Shown here in pieces: positions 25,638-35,935 of a stretch of 64,000 bases of DNA. The DNA is from JALHVH01 sp963773685 (GTDB lineage: Bacteria; Acidobacteriota; Aminicenantia; Aminicenantales; Saccharicenantaceae). The notes beneath the pieces were generated by a model. That model did no database searches. It was not told the DNA's origin and saw only the letters and a list, made by a program, of their open reading frames with translations. The translations under genes were made by a program, and so were the position numbers. The DNA lies in contig CAVZBY010000001.1 in the NCBI GenBank assembly GCA_963773685.1, forward strand, positions 186,001 through 250,000, read 5' to 3'. Every line of letters starts with the position of its first letter. Within the stretch, counting starts at the first letter, position 1.

Positions 25638-25687
25638 CTTTTCAACTTTTAGGCGGGCAAACCGCCCGCGGGAGCTGCCGGCGCTGA

Positions 25688-25760
25688 GTCCCCCCTTAGG
25701 AAAGGGGGGTGAGGGGGATTTGATCTTCCCCCCTTAGTAAAGGGGGGTAGGGGGGATTTC
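25688..25760. repeat. Two family B hairpin repeats in tandem
   Basis: Two copies of the G-run/C-run hairpin (about 25688-25721 and 25727-25760) separated by a few bases. The second reaches the stop codon of tmk. Confidence 0.8.
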
Positions 25761-26394
25761 AGGAAAGGACCTTCAAAACCCGGCCGAGGATGGCGTCGCT
25801 GATCTCCCTGACCTCCCCCGCGCCGTCGATGTGGATGATCTTGCGGCCCTTGAAGCCGTTGAATATCGCGCGGACGCGGTCAAGATAATCCTCGTGCTCG
25901 AAGAGCTCATCCCTCCGGCCCCGGCCCCCGATCCTGGCCAGCCCGCCCGCCGCGTCGATATCGACGATGAAAACGAGGTCCGGCCGGACGGCAAAGCGCT
26001 CGTTCAGCCGCCGGATACGCCCGGGATCGATGCCTTTGGCTCCCTGGTAGGCGACGGTCGAGAAATAATAGCGGTCGAGGACAACGGTCTTTCCTGCCGT
26101 CAGGGCGGGCGCGAGGTTCCGGGCGACGTTCTCGCGGCGGTCCTTGACGAAGAGATCGAGCTCCTCCTCCGGGGTCAAGGAACCCGCCCGCCGGGCCTTC
26201 TCCCGGATGAGCCTCCCCCATTTTCCCCGGGTAGGCTCACGGAACAGGGCCGTCCGGAACCCCCGGGCCGCGAGCCTGCGGACGAGCAGCCTGGCCTGGG
26301 TGGACTTCCCCGAGCCGTCGATCCCCTCGAGGACGATGAGCAAACCCCGCTTGGCGGCGGGGCGTTTCGCAGTCGCTATCTTTCTTGCCTTCAC
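25759..26394 (-). CDS. tmk: Thymidylate kinase
   Basis: 211 residues from a GTG at 26394, with about 15 extra basic residues before the core. P-loop LEGIDGSGKSTQARLL, FREPTRGKWG (the loop that carries the dTMP-contacting Arg), DRYYFSTVAYQGAKG (DRY motif) and a LID region around RIGGRGRRDE. It phosphorylates dTMP to dTDP in the cytoplasm. Its stop abuts a family B repeat, and its 5' side has a long repeat region. Confidence 0.9.
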   Translation of the reverse strand: MKARKIATAKRPAAKRGLLIVLEGIDGSGKSTQARLLVRRLAARGFRTALFREPTRGKWGRLIREKARRAGSLTPEEELDLFVKDRRENVARNLAPALTAGKTVVLDRYYFSTVAYQGAKGIDPGRIRRLNERFAVRPDLVFIVDIDAAGGLARIGGRGRRDELFEHEDYLDRVRAIFNGFKGRKIIHIDGAGEVREISDAILGRVLKVLS

Positions 26395-26407
26395 GCGGTC
26401 CCCTGTC

Positions 26408-26712
26408 GTAGCCGCGATACTTAGATCGCGTCTTCGGCGCAGGCTGAAGCCTGCGGCTACATCCGATCCAAACCCTTCGGCGGTATCCCCGGAAGCCTCG
26501 ATCCTCCGGCCAACAGGTCATCCGGACGCCCCCAATCGTAGCCCGACGGCCCCGCTCCCGGCGAGCCCCCTCTTGTAGCCGCGATCCTTAGATCGCGTCT
26601 TCGGCGCAGGCTGAAGCCTGCCGCTACATCCGATCCAAGCCCTTCCGCGGTATCCCCGGAAGCCTCGATCATCCGGCCTACATGTCATCCGGACGCCCCC
26701 ATCGTAGCCCGA
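26408..26712. repeat. Imperfect tandem duplication, period 167 bp, containing family A repeats
   Basis: A unit starting gtagccgcgatncttagatc at 26408 recurs at 26575. Both copies contain a gtagccgcgat/atcgcg hairpin, a family A core (caggctgaagcctg) and a long shared tail (catccgatccaa ... gcctcgatc ... catccggacgccccc). The copies differ at scattered positions. This accounts for most of the 426-bp gap between tmk and htrA; the rest is the htrA promoter. Confidence 0.85.
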
Positions 26713-26766
26713 CAGCAGGGAGAATGCAACGATTGGCTCGCCAGCGGTGTAAAAGAGGTCGGAGCG

Positions 26767-26795
26767 TTGAATTTTCGCCATGAATGTGCTAATTT
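26767..26795 (+). promoter_or_regulatory. Sigma-70 promoter of htrA
   Basis: TTGAAT (26767-26772), 17-nt spacer, TAATTT (26790-26795), followed by GTGGAGGG and the ATG at 26821. Confidence 0.55.
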
Positions 26796-26820
26796 TGGAC
26801 TTTCTTCAGTGGAGGGACGC

Positions 26821-28332
<1,512 letters not shown>

Positions 28333-29178
28333 ATGAAGATCGCCAAGACCCATTCCCTCGGCAACGATTTTCTGGTCATCCGCCGGAACGCGGCCCCCGA
28401 CGAGGGGACCGCCGACCTGGTCCGCAAGCTGTGCGACCGCCACACCGGCGCCGGATCCGACGGCGTCCTCTTCATCTCCCTCGAGGACGCGGCCGCCGGC
28501 CGGATCGGCTTCCGCATCTTCAACTCCGACGGCACCGAAGCCGAGATCTCGGGGAACGGCCTCCGCTGCGCGGCCGCCACCCTCTATAACGATGGGACCA
28601 TCACGGCCCCCCGCATCCTGTTCCAGACGACCGCCGGGGAGCGCCCCTGCGAGCTCCTGACCCAGGACGGCAACGTCTTCACGTTCGTCGCGGACATGGG
28701 CGTCCCGCGCTTCTCCTCGGAGGAGATCCCCTTCGACGACGGGTCGCACCACGATCGTATCGTCGATTATCCCCTGACCATCCAGCAGAAGGCCTATAAC
28801 GTCACCTGCGTCAACGTCGGGAACCCCCAATGCTGCGTCTTCGTCGAGCGCTTCTTCCCCCCGCGGGTCCTCTGGACCCAGATCGGCAACGAGATCGAAT
28901 GCCACCCCTTCTTTCCCAAGAAGACGAACGTCGAGTTCATCCGGGTCATCAACAGGCAGGAGATCGAGGTCCTGTTCTGGGAACGGGGCGTCGGCGAAAC
29001 CCTGTCCTCCGGGACCGGCTCCTGCGCCGCCGCCGTCGCCGCGATGGTCAAGGGCTTGACCTCGAATGACATCAAGGTTTGGACGAGCCTCGGCCAGCTC
29101 ACGGTACGTTGGGAGAACGGCCACATCTTCCAGGGCGGCCCGGCCGAGGTCATCTTCCTCGGCGAATACCTCGGCTAA
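28333..29178 (+). CDS. dapF: Diaminopimelate epimerase-like protein with Cys-to-Ser active-site change
   Basis: 281 residues. The N-terminal half has KTHSLGNDFLVI, the Asn-containing NSDGTEAEISGNGLRC with catalytic Cys79, and GNPQCCVF. The second active-site motif reads ERGVGETLSSGTGSCAAA, where canonical DapF has (A)CG(T/S)GA: the second catalytic Cys is Ser226. Canonical enzymes use two Cys in a two-base mechanism to convert LL- to meso-diaminopimelate for lysine and peptidoglycan synthesis. Either this lineage uses Ser, or the enzyme has another substrate or lower activity. It begins immediately after the htrA stop. Confidence 0.8.
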   Translation: MKIAKTHSLGNDFLVIRRNAAPDEGTADLVRKLCDRHTGAGSDGVLFISLEDAAAGRIGFRIFNSDGTEAEISGNGLRCAAATLYNDGTITAPRILFQTTAGERPCELLTQDGNVFTFVADMGVPRFSSEEIPFDDGSHHDRIVDYPLTIQQKAYNVTCVNVGNPQCCVFVERFFPPRVLWTQIGNEIECHPFFPKKTNVEFIRVINRQEIEVLFWERGVGETLSSGTGSCAAAVAAMVKGLTSNDIKVWTSLGQLTVRWENGHIFQGGPAEVIFLGEYLG

Positions 29179-29199
29179 AAAAGAGCGAGACGTATCTTT

Positions 29200-29537
29200 T
29201 TGTAGCCTCGGATTGAGGCCTCGCTGAATCCCTCCCATGGAAAGGGGGACGGCAAATCCCCCCAAAACCCCCCTTTAGGAAAGGGGGGGTCGTTTGGAGC
29301 GAAACGTATCTTATTGTAGCCTCAGGCTTTAGCCTGAGTCTTATCATCTTCGTCTATACAAACCCTCATTCAAACGCAGGCTGAAGCCTGCGGCTACATT
29401 CAGGAACCCCTCACACACGGGTCGATGCGCCTTATTGTAGCCTCAGGCTTTAGCCTGAGTCTTATTGGCCTTGATGCCTCAAACTGAGGTCTACAGGTAT
29501 ACCCCCCTTTGGAAAAGGGGGGCGACGGGGGGATTTG
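29200..29537. repeat. Dense cluster of family A and B repeats
   Basis: The 360-bp gap between convergent dapF and thiL holds family A or A-like copies near 29202-29222, 29313-29342, 29375-29400 and 29433-29463, plus a shorter stem near 29474. Family B copies lie near 29253-29292 and 29500-29537, and a degenerate one near 29225. Identical 30-bp stretches (tattgtagcctcaggctt onward) recur 120 bp apart. No gene is visible. Confidence 0.8.
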
Positions 29538-29538
29538 C

Positions 29539-30513
29539 CTACCTGAAGTGCTCGTAGCCCTTGATCTCGAGGACTTTGCGGCGACCGCGGGCATCTACCG
29601 TCCAGATCCCCTTCTCGGCGACCACGCGGCCGATATCCGTCAGCCGGAACCTCTTCCGCAGGGGGTCGAGCCGCGGCAGGGCCGACGGCCGAACCGTAAA
29701 GATGAGCTGAAAATCCTCGCCGCCGTGCAGGGCCAGGGAAAGGGGGTCCTTCCGAAAGGCTTTCAGGGCCCGTGAGAGCGGGATCCGGAGGGGGTCGAGC
29801 TCGGCCCCGACGCCGCTCGCCTGGCAGATGTTGTTGAGGTCGACCGACAGCCCGTCCGAGCAGTCGATCATCGCCGAAGCCGCCTGCCGCCGCGCGAGCT
29901 CGAGGCCGAGGGCAGCCTGCGGTTTGGGGTCCAGGAACGCCCGCAGGAACGTGTCGGTCACCGCGCTCTCGCCCAAGGCGTGCCCTTTTTTATAGAGCAG
30001 GAGGCCCTGCTTGGAATCCCCGAGGGAACCGGACACGAAGATATGATCTCCGGGCCGCGCTCCGCTCCGGAGAACGACCCGCTTCGCCCGGCCGATCACC
30101 GTCACCGAGACGAAGACGCGGCCGGCCTGGGACAGGTCTCCCCCGACGAGGACGACGCCGGCCGCCCGGCCGGCCGCCTTGAAGCCGGCGAAAAACTCGA
30201 CGACCCAGTCGAGCGAGATCTCGCTCGGAAGGCCCAGGCCCAGGATCGCATAAAGCGGGCATCCGCCCATCGCGGCGATGTCGCTGATGTTGACATTGAG
30301 ACTCTTGCGGCCGAGAAGCCGGGGATCATGAAGCGCCAGGATGAAGTCGTAGCCTTCGACGAGGAGGTCCTTGGTCACGAGGAGGCGTCCTGGGCCCGGC
30401 CTGAGGATGGCCGTGTCGTCGCCGATCCCGAGGACGACATCCCTCCTCGGAACGTCGAAATGCCGGCGGATGACCGCCAACAGCTCCCTCTCTCCGAGCT
30501 TTCGTAGTCTCAT
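29539..30513 (-). CDS. thiL: Thiamine-monophosphate kinase
   Basis: 324 residues of the ThiL/PurM-like ATP-grasp-independent kinase family: GERELLAVIRRHF at the N-terminus, VLGIGDDTAIL (Mg/ATP Asp residues), TKDLLVEGYDFI, KSLNVNISDIAAMGG, VGGDLSQA, SMIDCSDGLSVDL and LHGGEDFQLIF. It makes thiamine diphosphate, the last step of the pathway. It lies 37 bp downstream of lon on the same strand, with a family A repeat in the gap. Confidence 0.92.
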   Translation of the reverse strand: MRLRKLGERELLAVIRRHFDVPRRDVVLGIGDDTAILRPGPGRLLVTKDLLVEGYDFILALHDPRLLGRKSLNVNISDIAAMGGCPLYAILGLGLPSEISLDWVVEFFAGFKAAGRAAGVVLVGGDLSQAGRVFVSVTVIGRAKRVVLRSGARPGDHIFVSGSLGDSKQGLLLYKKGHALGESAVTDTFLRAFLDPKPQAALGLELARRQAASAMIDCSDGLSVDLNNICQASGVGAELDPLRIPLSRALKAFRKDPLSLALHGGEDFQLIFTVRPSALPRLDPLRKRFRLTDIGRVVAEKGIWTVDARGRRKVLEIKGYEHFR

Positions 30514-30530
30514 GGGTTGCGTTCTCCAAG

Positions 30531-30556
30531 ACGCAGGCTGAAGCCTGCAGCTACAA
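30531..30556. repeat. Family A repeat overlapping the lon stop codon
   Basis: acgcaggctgaagcctgcag followed by ctacaa. Read on the minus strand, the conserved ctac of the repeat supplies the TAG stop of lon at 30551-30553. Confidence 0.8.
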
Positions 30557-33064
30557 AGAACTCCGTCCCCGGCTGGCCTTCGTCTTCTTGGGCCCCGTTC
30601 CCGGTCCGGATCTCGCCTCTTTCGGCCTCTTCGCCCGCCCTTCCTTCGCTTTCGTCACCGGCTCTTTCGGCCCCCGGCCGGCCTTCCCGACGAGGGCGTG
30701 GGCGAGGACCTCTTTGACGTCCTCGACGTAGATGAACTCCATCGTCTTGAGGACCTTCTTGGGGATGTCGATGAGGTCCTTCTTGTTCGGCAGGGGCATG
30801 ATCATCCGTTTGATCCCCATTCGCTGGGCGGCCAGGACCTTCTCCTTGACGCCGCCGACGGGCAGGACGTTCCCCCGGAGCGTGATCTCTCCGGTCATGG
30901 CCACATCCCATCGGACCTTGACGTTGGTGCACAGGGAAATGAAGGCCGTGGCGATGGTGACTCCCGCCGACGGGCCGTCCTTAGGGATGGCCCCCTCCGG
31001 GATGTGGATGTGGAAATCGTTCTGCTGGAAGAGGCGGTTGTCGATCCCGAGCTCCCGGGCGTGGGCCCGGGTATAGCTCAGGGCGGCCTGGGCGGACTCC
31101 TTCATGACGTCGCCCAGGGAGCCGGTCAGGGAGAGGTTCCCCTTCCCCTGCATCTTTGTCGACTCGACGAAGAGGATCTCGCCGCCGGCCTCTGTCCAGG
31201 CGACGCCCGTGGCGACGCCGACCTGGTCCTTGCGGAGGAGCTGGTCCTTGAAGATCTTGGGCGGGCCGAGGAGCGACTCGACGTTCTGGGAGGTGATCCG
31301 GGTCAGGGTCTTCCGGCCCTCGGCGACCTTGCGGGCGACCTTCCGGCAGACGGAGGCGATCTCGCGCTCCAGGTTCCGGACGCCCGCCTCGCGGGTGTAG
31401 AGGGAGATGATCTTCCGGACCGCCCCGTCGGTGATGTCGATGAGCTTCGCGCTGAGGGCGTTCTCGGCGACCTGTTTCGGGATGAGGTGCTTCTTGGCGA
31501 TCTCGAGCTTCTCCTCCTCCGTATAGCCGGGGAGGGCCAGGACCTCCATCCGGTCGCGGAAGGCGGGCTGGATAGGGTCGAGGAGGTTGGCCGTGGTGAT
31601 GAACATGACCTTGGACAGGTCGAAGGGAATCCCCAGGTAGTGGTCGCGGAAGGAGTTGTTCTGCTCGGGGTCGAGGACCTCGAGGAGGGCCGAGGACGGA
31701 TCGCCCCGGAAGTCGGCCCCGATCTTGTCCACCTCGTCCATCATGAAGACGGGGTTGTTCGAGCCCGCCCGCCGGACGCTCTGGATGATGCGGCCGGGCA
31801 TGGCCCCGACGTAGGTCCGCCGGTGGCCGCGGATCTCGGCCTCGTCATGGACGCCGCCGAGCGACATCCGGACGAAATTCCGGCCGAGGGCCCGGGCGAT
31901 GGACTTGCCGAGCGAGGTCTTGCCGACGCCGGGAGGCCCGACGAAGCAAAGGATGGGGCCCTTGATCTTCTTGGAGAGCTTGCGGACCCCGAGGTATTCG
32001 AGGATGCGCTCCTTGACCTTGCTCAAGCCATAGTGGTCCTCGTCGAGGATCTGGCGGGCCTTGACGAGGTCGAGGTTGTCGACGGTCGTCTTGTTCCAGG
32101 GCAGGGAAAACATCCAGTCGAGGTAGTTGCGGACGACCGAGGTCTCGGCCGATTCGGGGTGCATCTGGGCCAGACGGGCGATCTGCTTTTCGAGCTCCTC
32201 GCGGACCTCGTCGGGGACCTTGAGCCCCTTCAGCCGGTCCTGGTAGCCCTTGATCTCCTCCTGGATCTCCGTTCCCTCGCCGAGCTCCTTCTGGATGGCC
32301 TTCATCTGCTGGCGGAGGAAGTACTGCTTCTGGAGCTTGTCCATCTCGCCCTTGGCCTCGGTCGAGATCTTGGTCTGGACATCGAGGAGCTCGAGCTCGC
32401 GGGCCAGGTGCTCGTAGACCTTCTTGAGACGCTGGAGGGGATCGACGATCTCCAGGACCTCCTGGCCCTCCTCGACCTTGAGCTCGAGGTTCGAGGCCGT
32501 CAGGTCGGCCAGCCGGCCCGGTTCGTCGACGTTGGCGGCGATGATGAGGACCTCGGGCGGGATGCTCTTGCCGAGCGACGTGGCCTTCTCGAGCCCCGAG
32601 CGGACGTTGCGGATGAGGGCCTCGCCCTCGATCGACTTCTCGGCGTTGTCGGGCTCGTGGACGACGGCGATGCCAGCCGTGACATAGGGCCCGTCCTCCT
32701 CGTAGCTCTCGACCCGCGCCCGGATGAGGCCCTGGGCCAGGATGCGGACGCGGCCGTCGGGGAGCTTCAGCATGCGCATGACCAGGGCCACGGTGCCGAC
32801 GTCGTAGACGTCCTCGCGCTTGGGTTCCTCGATGCTCAGGTCCTTCTGGGTCAGGAGGAGGACCATGCGGTTCCCGGCCAGGCTCTGGTCGATAGCGGCC
32901 TTGGATTTCTCGCGCCCGACGAAGAGCGGGGCGATCATATAGGGGAAAATGACGACGTCCCGGAGCAGGAGCACGGGCAGCTTGCCCGGAATGTGGAGCT
33001 TCTGGTTCTGTTCCTCGATCAGCCCTTCGAGCGGGTCCTCGGTTTTTTCATCTATGTTCGCCAT
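30551..33064 (-). CDS. lon: ATP-dependent Lon protease
   Basis: 837 residues: N-terminal LAN domain (PVLLLRDVVIFPYMIAPLFV), AAA+ module with Walker A GPPGVGKTSLGKSIA and Walker B-region PVFMMDEVDKIG, and a C-terminal S16 protease domain with PKDGPSAGVTIATAF (catalytic Ser) and the Lys in KKDLIDIPKK. It is a cytoplasmic quality-control and regulatory protease. Residues after about 800 are a Lys/Arg/Gly-rich tail ending at a stop codon supplied by a repeat. It follows hsp20 by 18 bp, a plausible heat-shock unit. Confidence 0.95.
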   Translation of the reverse strand: MANIDEKTEDPLEGLIEEQNQKLHIPGKLPVLLLRDVVIFPYMIAPLFVGREKSKAAIDQSLAGNRMVLLLTQKDLSIEEPKREDVYDVGTVALVMRMLKLPDGRVRILAQGLIRARVESYEEDGPYVTAGIAVVHEPDNAEKSIEGEALIRNVRSGLEKATSLGKSIPPEVLIIAANVDEPGRLADLTASNLELKVEEGQEVLEIVDPLQRLKKVYEHLARELELLDVQTKISTEAKGEMDKLQKQYFLRQQMKAIQKELGEGTEIQEEIKGYQDRLKGLKVPDEVREELEKQIARLAQMHPESAETSVVRNYLDWMFSLPWNKTTVDNLDLVKARQILDEDHYGLSKVKERILEYLGVRKLSKKIKGPILCFVGPPGVGKTSLGKSIARALGRNFVRMSLGGVHDEAEIRGHRRTYVGAMPGRIIQSVRRAGSNNPVFMMDEVDKIGADFRGDPSSALLEVLDPEQNNSFRDHYLGIPFDLSKVMFITTANLLDPIQPAFRDRMEVLALPGYTEEEKLEIAKKHLIPKQVAENALSAKLIDITDGAVRKIISLYTREAGVRNLEREIASVCRKVARKVAEGRKTLTRITSQNVESLLGPPKIFKDQLLRKDQVGVATGVAWTEAGGEILFVESTKMQGKGNLSLTGSLGDVMKESAQAALSYTRAHARELGIDNRLFQQNDFHIHIPEGAIPKDGPSAGVTIATAFISLCTNVKVRWDVAMTGEITLRGNVLPVGGVKEKVLAAQRMGIKRMIMPLPNKKDLIDIPKKVLKTMEFIYVEDVKEVLAHALVGKAGRGPKEPVTKAKEGRAKRPKEARSGPGTGPKKTKASRGRSSL

Positions 33065-33082
33065 GGCGTCGATCCTCCAGTT

Positions 33083-33535
33083 TCATTTCCCGGGTTCCGC
33101 GCCCCGGACCTCGACCTTCCGGGTCCGGCGGGGGGGCTTCCGCAGGACGATGGTCAGGATGCCGTTCTCGAGCGTCGCCGAGGCCCGCTCGGCGAGGACG
33201 GAGGCCGGGATATAGACCACCCGCCGGAACGTTCCGTACTCGCGCTCCAGGCGGTGGTAGCGGGCCCCGGAGCCGGGCGACGGGAGATCCTTTTTCAGGC
33301 CCTTGAGCTCGAGCCTTCCGCCGCGGAGCACGATGACGACGTCCTCCTTGAGGACACCCGGAAGCTCCACCTCGACGACGACCTCCCGCTCGTTCTCGTA
33401 GACGTCCACCGACGGGGTCCAGACCCCGTCGAGGCCGGGGAGCTCGGACTCGCGGCCGAAGCCCGCGCCGCCCGAGCTCCGGACCTCCGTCTCGATCCTG
33501 AGGATACGGGAGACGGGCCTGATCCGGCGAAGCAT
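33083..33535 (-). CDS. Hsp20/alpha-crystallin small heat-shock protein
   Basis: 150 residues. The alpha-crystallin domain (about 40-140) shows TPSVDVYENEREVVVEVELP, GVLKEDVVI, GRLELKG, YHRLEREYGTFRRVVYIP and the ENGILTIVLRKP element, with the C-terminal I-x-I-like tail partly present. It is an ATP-independent holdase, encoded between nrdR and lon in a run with 12- and 18-bp gaps. Confidence 0.9.
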   Translation of the reverse strand: MLRRIRPVSRILRIETEVRSSGGAGFGRESELPGLDGVWTPSVDVYENEREVVVEVELPGVLKEDVVIVLRGGRLELKGLKKDLPSPGSGARYHRLEREYGTFRRVVYIPASVLAERASATLENGILTIVLRKPPRRTRKVEVRGAEPGK

Positions 33536-33547
33536 GGCGGGCGGGGC

Positions 33548-34003
33548 CTACTTTTCCTTGAGCAGGTGCTCGAGGACGTGCTTGAATTCGACGACGTCCT
33601 TGAAATCCCTATAGACCGAGGCGAAGCGGACATAGGCCACTTTGTCCAGGGCCTTCAGACGGTCCATGACGATCTGTCCGATCTCGGAGGCGTCGATCTC
33701 CTTGTCCGGCCGCTCCTGGAGCATCGTCTCGATCTCCTCGACGATCTCCTCGAGCTGGCTGATCTGGATGGGCCGCTTCTCGCACGACTTCATCATGCCG
33801 CGCAGGAGCTTCTGGCTGTCGAAGGGCTGGCGGCTGCCGTCCTTCTTCACGACCATGTAAGGGATCTCCTCGATCTTCTCGTAGGTCGTGAAGCGGCGCT
33901 TGCAGGAGAGGCATTCCCGGCGCCGGCGGATCGAGAGTCCCTTCTTGCTCTCCCGGGAGTCGATGACCTTGCTCTCGAGGAAACCGCAGAACGGGCATCT
34001 CAT
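33548..34003 (-). CDS. nrdR: Transcriptional repressor NrdR
   Basis: 151 residues from the ATG at 34003, which overlaps the stop of the upstream flippase-like gene (ATGA); the frame is open further upstream but in a different reading frame of that gene. Zinc ribbon MRCPFCGFLESKVIDSRES followed by CLSCKRRFTTYE, then an ATP-cone (VVKKDGSRQPFDSQKLLRGM). It senses dATP/ATP and represses ribonucleotide reductase genes; no nrd gene is in the window. Confidence 0.95.
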   Translation of the reverse strand: MRCPFCGFLESKVIDSRESKKGLSIRRRRECLSCKRRFTTYEKIEEIPYMVVKKDGSRQPFDSQKLLRGMMKSCEKRPIQISQLEEIVEEIETMLQERPDKEIDASEIGQIVMDRLKALDKVAYVRFASVYRDFKDVVEFKHVLEHLLKEK

Positions 34004-35028
34004 GGGTTCTCGGCCTTTCCCATCCTTTTCAACTGGACCAGGGACAACCCCTCTTTCCACAATATAGCATAGCCGATGAGGCAAGTCACCCCCACCTGGA
34101 CGGCGTGCATGACGAGCGTCATGCCCGTGGCCAGGTCGCGATCGAGCCCGTAGAGGGACATCATTCCAAGCTGGCTGAAGAAGTCGAACCCCCCGATCAT
34201 TCCGGGGGTGGGGATGGACGCGCCGACCATGGTCAGGAAGACGTAGGGGATGAGGACGAAAAAGGGTTGGGGCTGGCGGTAGGCGAAGAACAGGACCCAG
34301 TAATAGAGGACGATGGCCAGCCAGACGACGAAGGACAGGGCCGTATAGAGGAAAAAGTCCCCGACGCTCCGGAAGAACGTCAAGCCCTCGATGAACTCGC
34401 GGGCGAGCCCCAGGGCCCGGTCGGAGAAGCGCTTCGGGAGCGGCCTGAGGAGCGCCGCCAGGACGCGCATGGTCGCCTCCTTGAAGAAGTAAAGGCAGAG
34501 GCAGACGACGAGGACGGCCAGGGCAAAGAGGACCCCGATCTTTCCCCAGAAGACCAGCCGGCCCAGCGTCTCGGGGCTCAGGCTGAAGGCCGAAGCGTAG
34601 AGCGGCTTGGCAATGAGAAAAATGCCCAGGAGGGCGCACATGACGAAGATATCGAAGATGCGCTCGACGACCACGGTCCCCAGGCAGAATCCCGCCCCCA
34701 TGCCTTCCTTGCGGGCCAGGTACAGAGGCTTGACGATCTCTCCGATCCGGCCGGGGAAGACGTTCGAGACGGTGAATCCGACGGCGTTGGCCGAGAAGGT
34801 GTTGGCGAACCGGACGCCCTTCTTCTGGTATTTGAGGAGGACGTGCCAGCGGAGGGCCCGCGTGGCCAGGTGGAGTGGGGCCATGAGGATGATGAGCGAG
34901 AAGTAGAAGGGGTTGGCGCTCGTCGTGTAGCGGAGGAATTCGCCCCAGTTGATCTTCCGGAAGAACAGGAAGAGGAACACCAGGCTGATGATCGTGACAA
35001 CGGCCAGCTTGAACCCGTGTTTTTTCAT
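34000..35028 (-). CDS. Flippase-like integral membrane protein (UPF0104/LPG synthase TM family)
   Basis: 342 residues with about eight membrane helices. Family motifs: LHLATRALRWHVLLKYQKKG, FTVSNVFPGRIGEIVKPLYL (the P-x-R-x-GE block), ERIFDIFVMCALLG and PTPGMIGGFDFF. A paralogue of the partial gene at 1-718. The family is linked to translocation of glycolipids or lysyl-lipids across the inner membrane. It overlaps nrdR by 4 nt. No strong promoter is seen; a weak -10-like TAATAT ends 10 nt before the ATG. Confidence 0.85.
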   Translation of the reverse strand: MKKHGFKLAVVTIISLVFLFLFFRKINWGEFLRYTTSANPFYFSLIILMAPLHLATRALRWHVLLKYQKKGVRFANTFSANAVGFTVSNVFPGRIGEIVKPLYLARKEGMGAGFCLGTVVVERIFDIFVMCALLGIFLIAKPLYASAFSLSPETLGRLVFWGKIGVLFALAVLVVCLCLYFFKEATMRVLAALLRPLPKRFSDRALGLAREFIEGLTFFRSVGDFFLYTALSFVVWLAIVLYYWVLFFAYRQPQPFFVLIPYVFLTMVGASIPTPGMIGGFDFFSQLGMMSLYGLDRDLATGMTLVMHAVQVGVTCLIGYAILWKEGLSLVQLKRMGKAENP

Positions 35029-35062
35029 CGAGAGGCGGATATTACCATAAACCCCGGGAGTA

Positions 35063-35091
35063 TTGAAATCCGCTGTGCTTTTGTTTATGAT
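35063..35091 (+). promoter_or_regulatory. Strong sigma-70 promoter of tRNA-Gln
   Basis: TTGAAA (35063-35068), 17-nt spacer, TATGAT (35086-35091), about 15 nt before the mature tRNA. Confidence 0.7.
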
Positions 35092-35105
35092 AGCGGGGTC
35101 CTTGC

Positions 35106-35179
35106 TGGGAAGTCGTCCAACGGCAGGACTCTTGACTCTGGATCAAGCAATCAAGGTTCGAATCCTTGCTTCCCAGCCA
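35106..35179 (+). tRNA. tRNA-Gln (CTG)
   Basis: Acceptor TGGGAAG pairs with CTTCCCA, anticodon stem CTTGA/TCAAG with loop CTCTGGA (anticodon CTG), T arm with GGTTCGAATCC; discriminator G and encoded CCA at the end. Confidence 0.95.
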
Positions 35180-35356
35180 ATCCCCTCCCCTCCCCTTTCC
35201 CGACCTGCAAAGCGGACTTGACACGTATCCCCCCTCGGCCGATATTGAAGACAAGGGGTGAGTTATCCGGCCGCTTCCCGGGGAGGGGCACGGGCGGCGA
35301 AACGCCGGTTTGAAGCGGCATTTCCCGGCCGCCGGAAACCATCCGGGGAGGGAAAT

Positions 35357-35800
35357 ATGCGCTATAGAAAACGGGGGGTGCTGTGGGCATCCGTCGCCCT
35401 GGTATTCCTTGCCGTCCCTTACGGAAGGGCGGAGACGACCCGGATAGCGCTCTTCCGGGGAACCGAGATCCCTTTCGATCTCAAGAGCGGGGACGACGTC
35501 ATCAAACGGGGAAAGTACGACCTCGAGGTCCACTTCTCCAAGGTGGACACGAATGTCCTGTACGTCCTCAGGGTCATGCAAAAGGGCAAGTCCCTCAACG
35601 AGGTCTCGGGACAGGGGATCGCGTACCAAGCCCAGACCATTCAGGCGCTCATGAAGGACCCCAAGATCCCGGAAAAGCCGACCCTCCGGTTCCGGAAGAT
35701 CCCCGAGACCGACATCGTCGATCTCATCTTCGAAGCCGGGAAATCGGGGAACTTCAAGTTCATGAAAGCGCTCTTCAGAATGAAGTTGATCCAGGAATGA
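35357..35800 (+). CDS. Exported protein of unknown function
   Basis: 147 residues from the ATG at 35357, which has a GGGGAGGGA site; an earlier in-frame start only adds a Gly/Arg-rich non-signal segment. Signal peptide RKRGVLWASVALVFLAVPYG, then a beta-rich domain (IALFRGTEIPFDLKSGDDVI, GKYDLEVHF, VLYVLRVMQKGKSLNEVSG). The organisation resembles other small exported proteins of the window (7789-8172), but they are not obviously homologous. It is followed by a terminator-like hairpin on the other strand. Confidence 0.65.
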   Translation: MRYRKRGVLWASVALVFLAVPYGRAETTRIALFRGTEIPFDLKSGDDVIKRGKYDLEVHFSKVDTNVLYVLRVMQKGKSLNEVSGQGIAYQAQTIQALMKDPKIPEKPTLRFRKIPETDIVDLIFEAGKSGNFKFMKALFRMKLIQE

Positions 35801-35866
35801 GCCCGCCGCCGGGCGCGCTTCCCACGCTTTAAAAATAGACCGACAGCCCGGCCCGATGAAAAAGCA

Positions 35867-35890
35867 GGGGGCGCTCCGGAGAGCGCCCCC
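35867..35890 (-). terminator. Intrinsic terminator of the 5'-nucleotidase gene
   Basis: A perfect 10-bp stem (GGGGGCGCTC / GAGCGCCCCC) with a 4-nt loop; on the minus strand it is followed by TGCTTTTTC. It lies about 45 bp past the stop at 35936 and could also slow plus-strand readthrough from the exported protein gene. Confidence 0.8.
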
Positions 35891-35935
35891 TTCGATGCCT
35901 CTTTCCGCCGAACGAGCCGAGGCCCGCTTTCGCCC

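Noticed and set aside
30698..34072. A 1124-codon open frame on the plus strand opposite lon, hsp20 and nrdR
   Set aside because: It is the GC-rich antisense frame of three clearly conserved genes; its product is Asp/Leu/Gly/Glu-biased with no domain.
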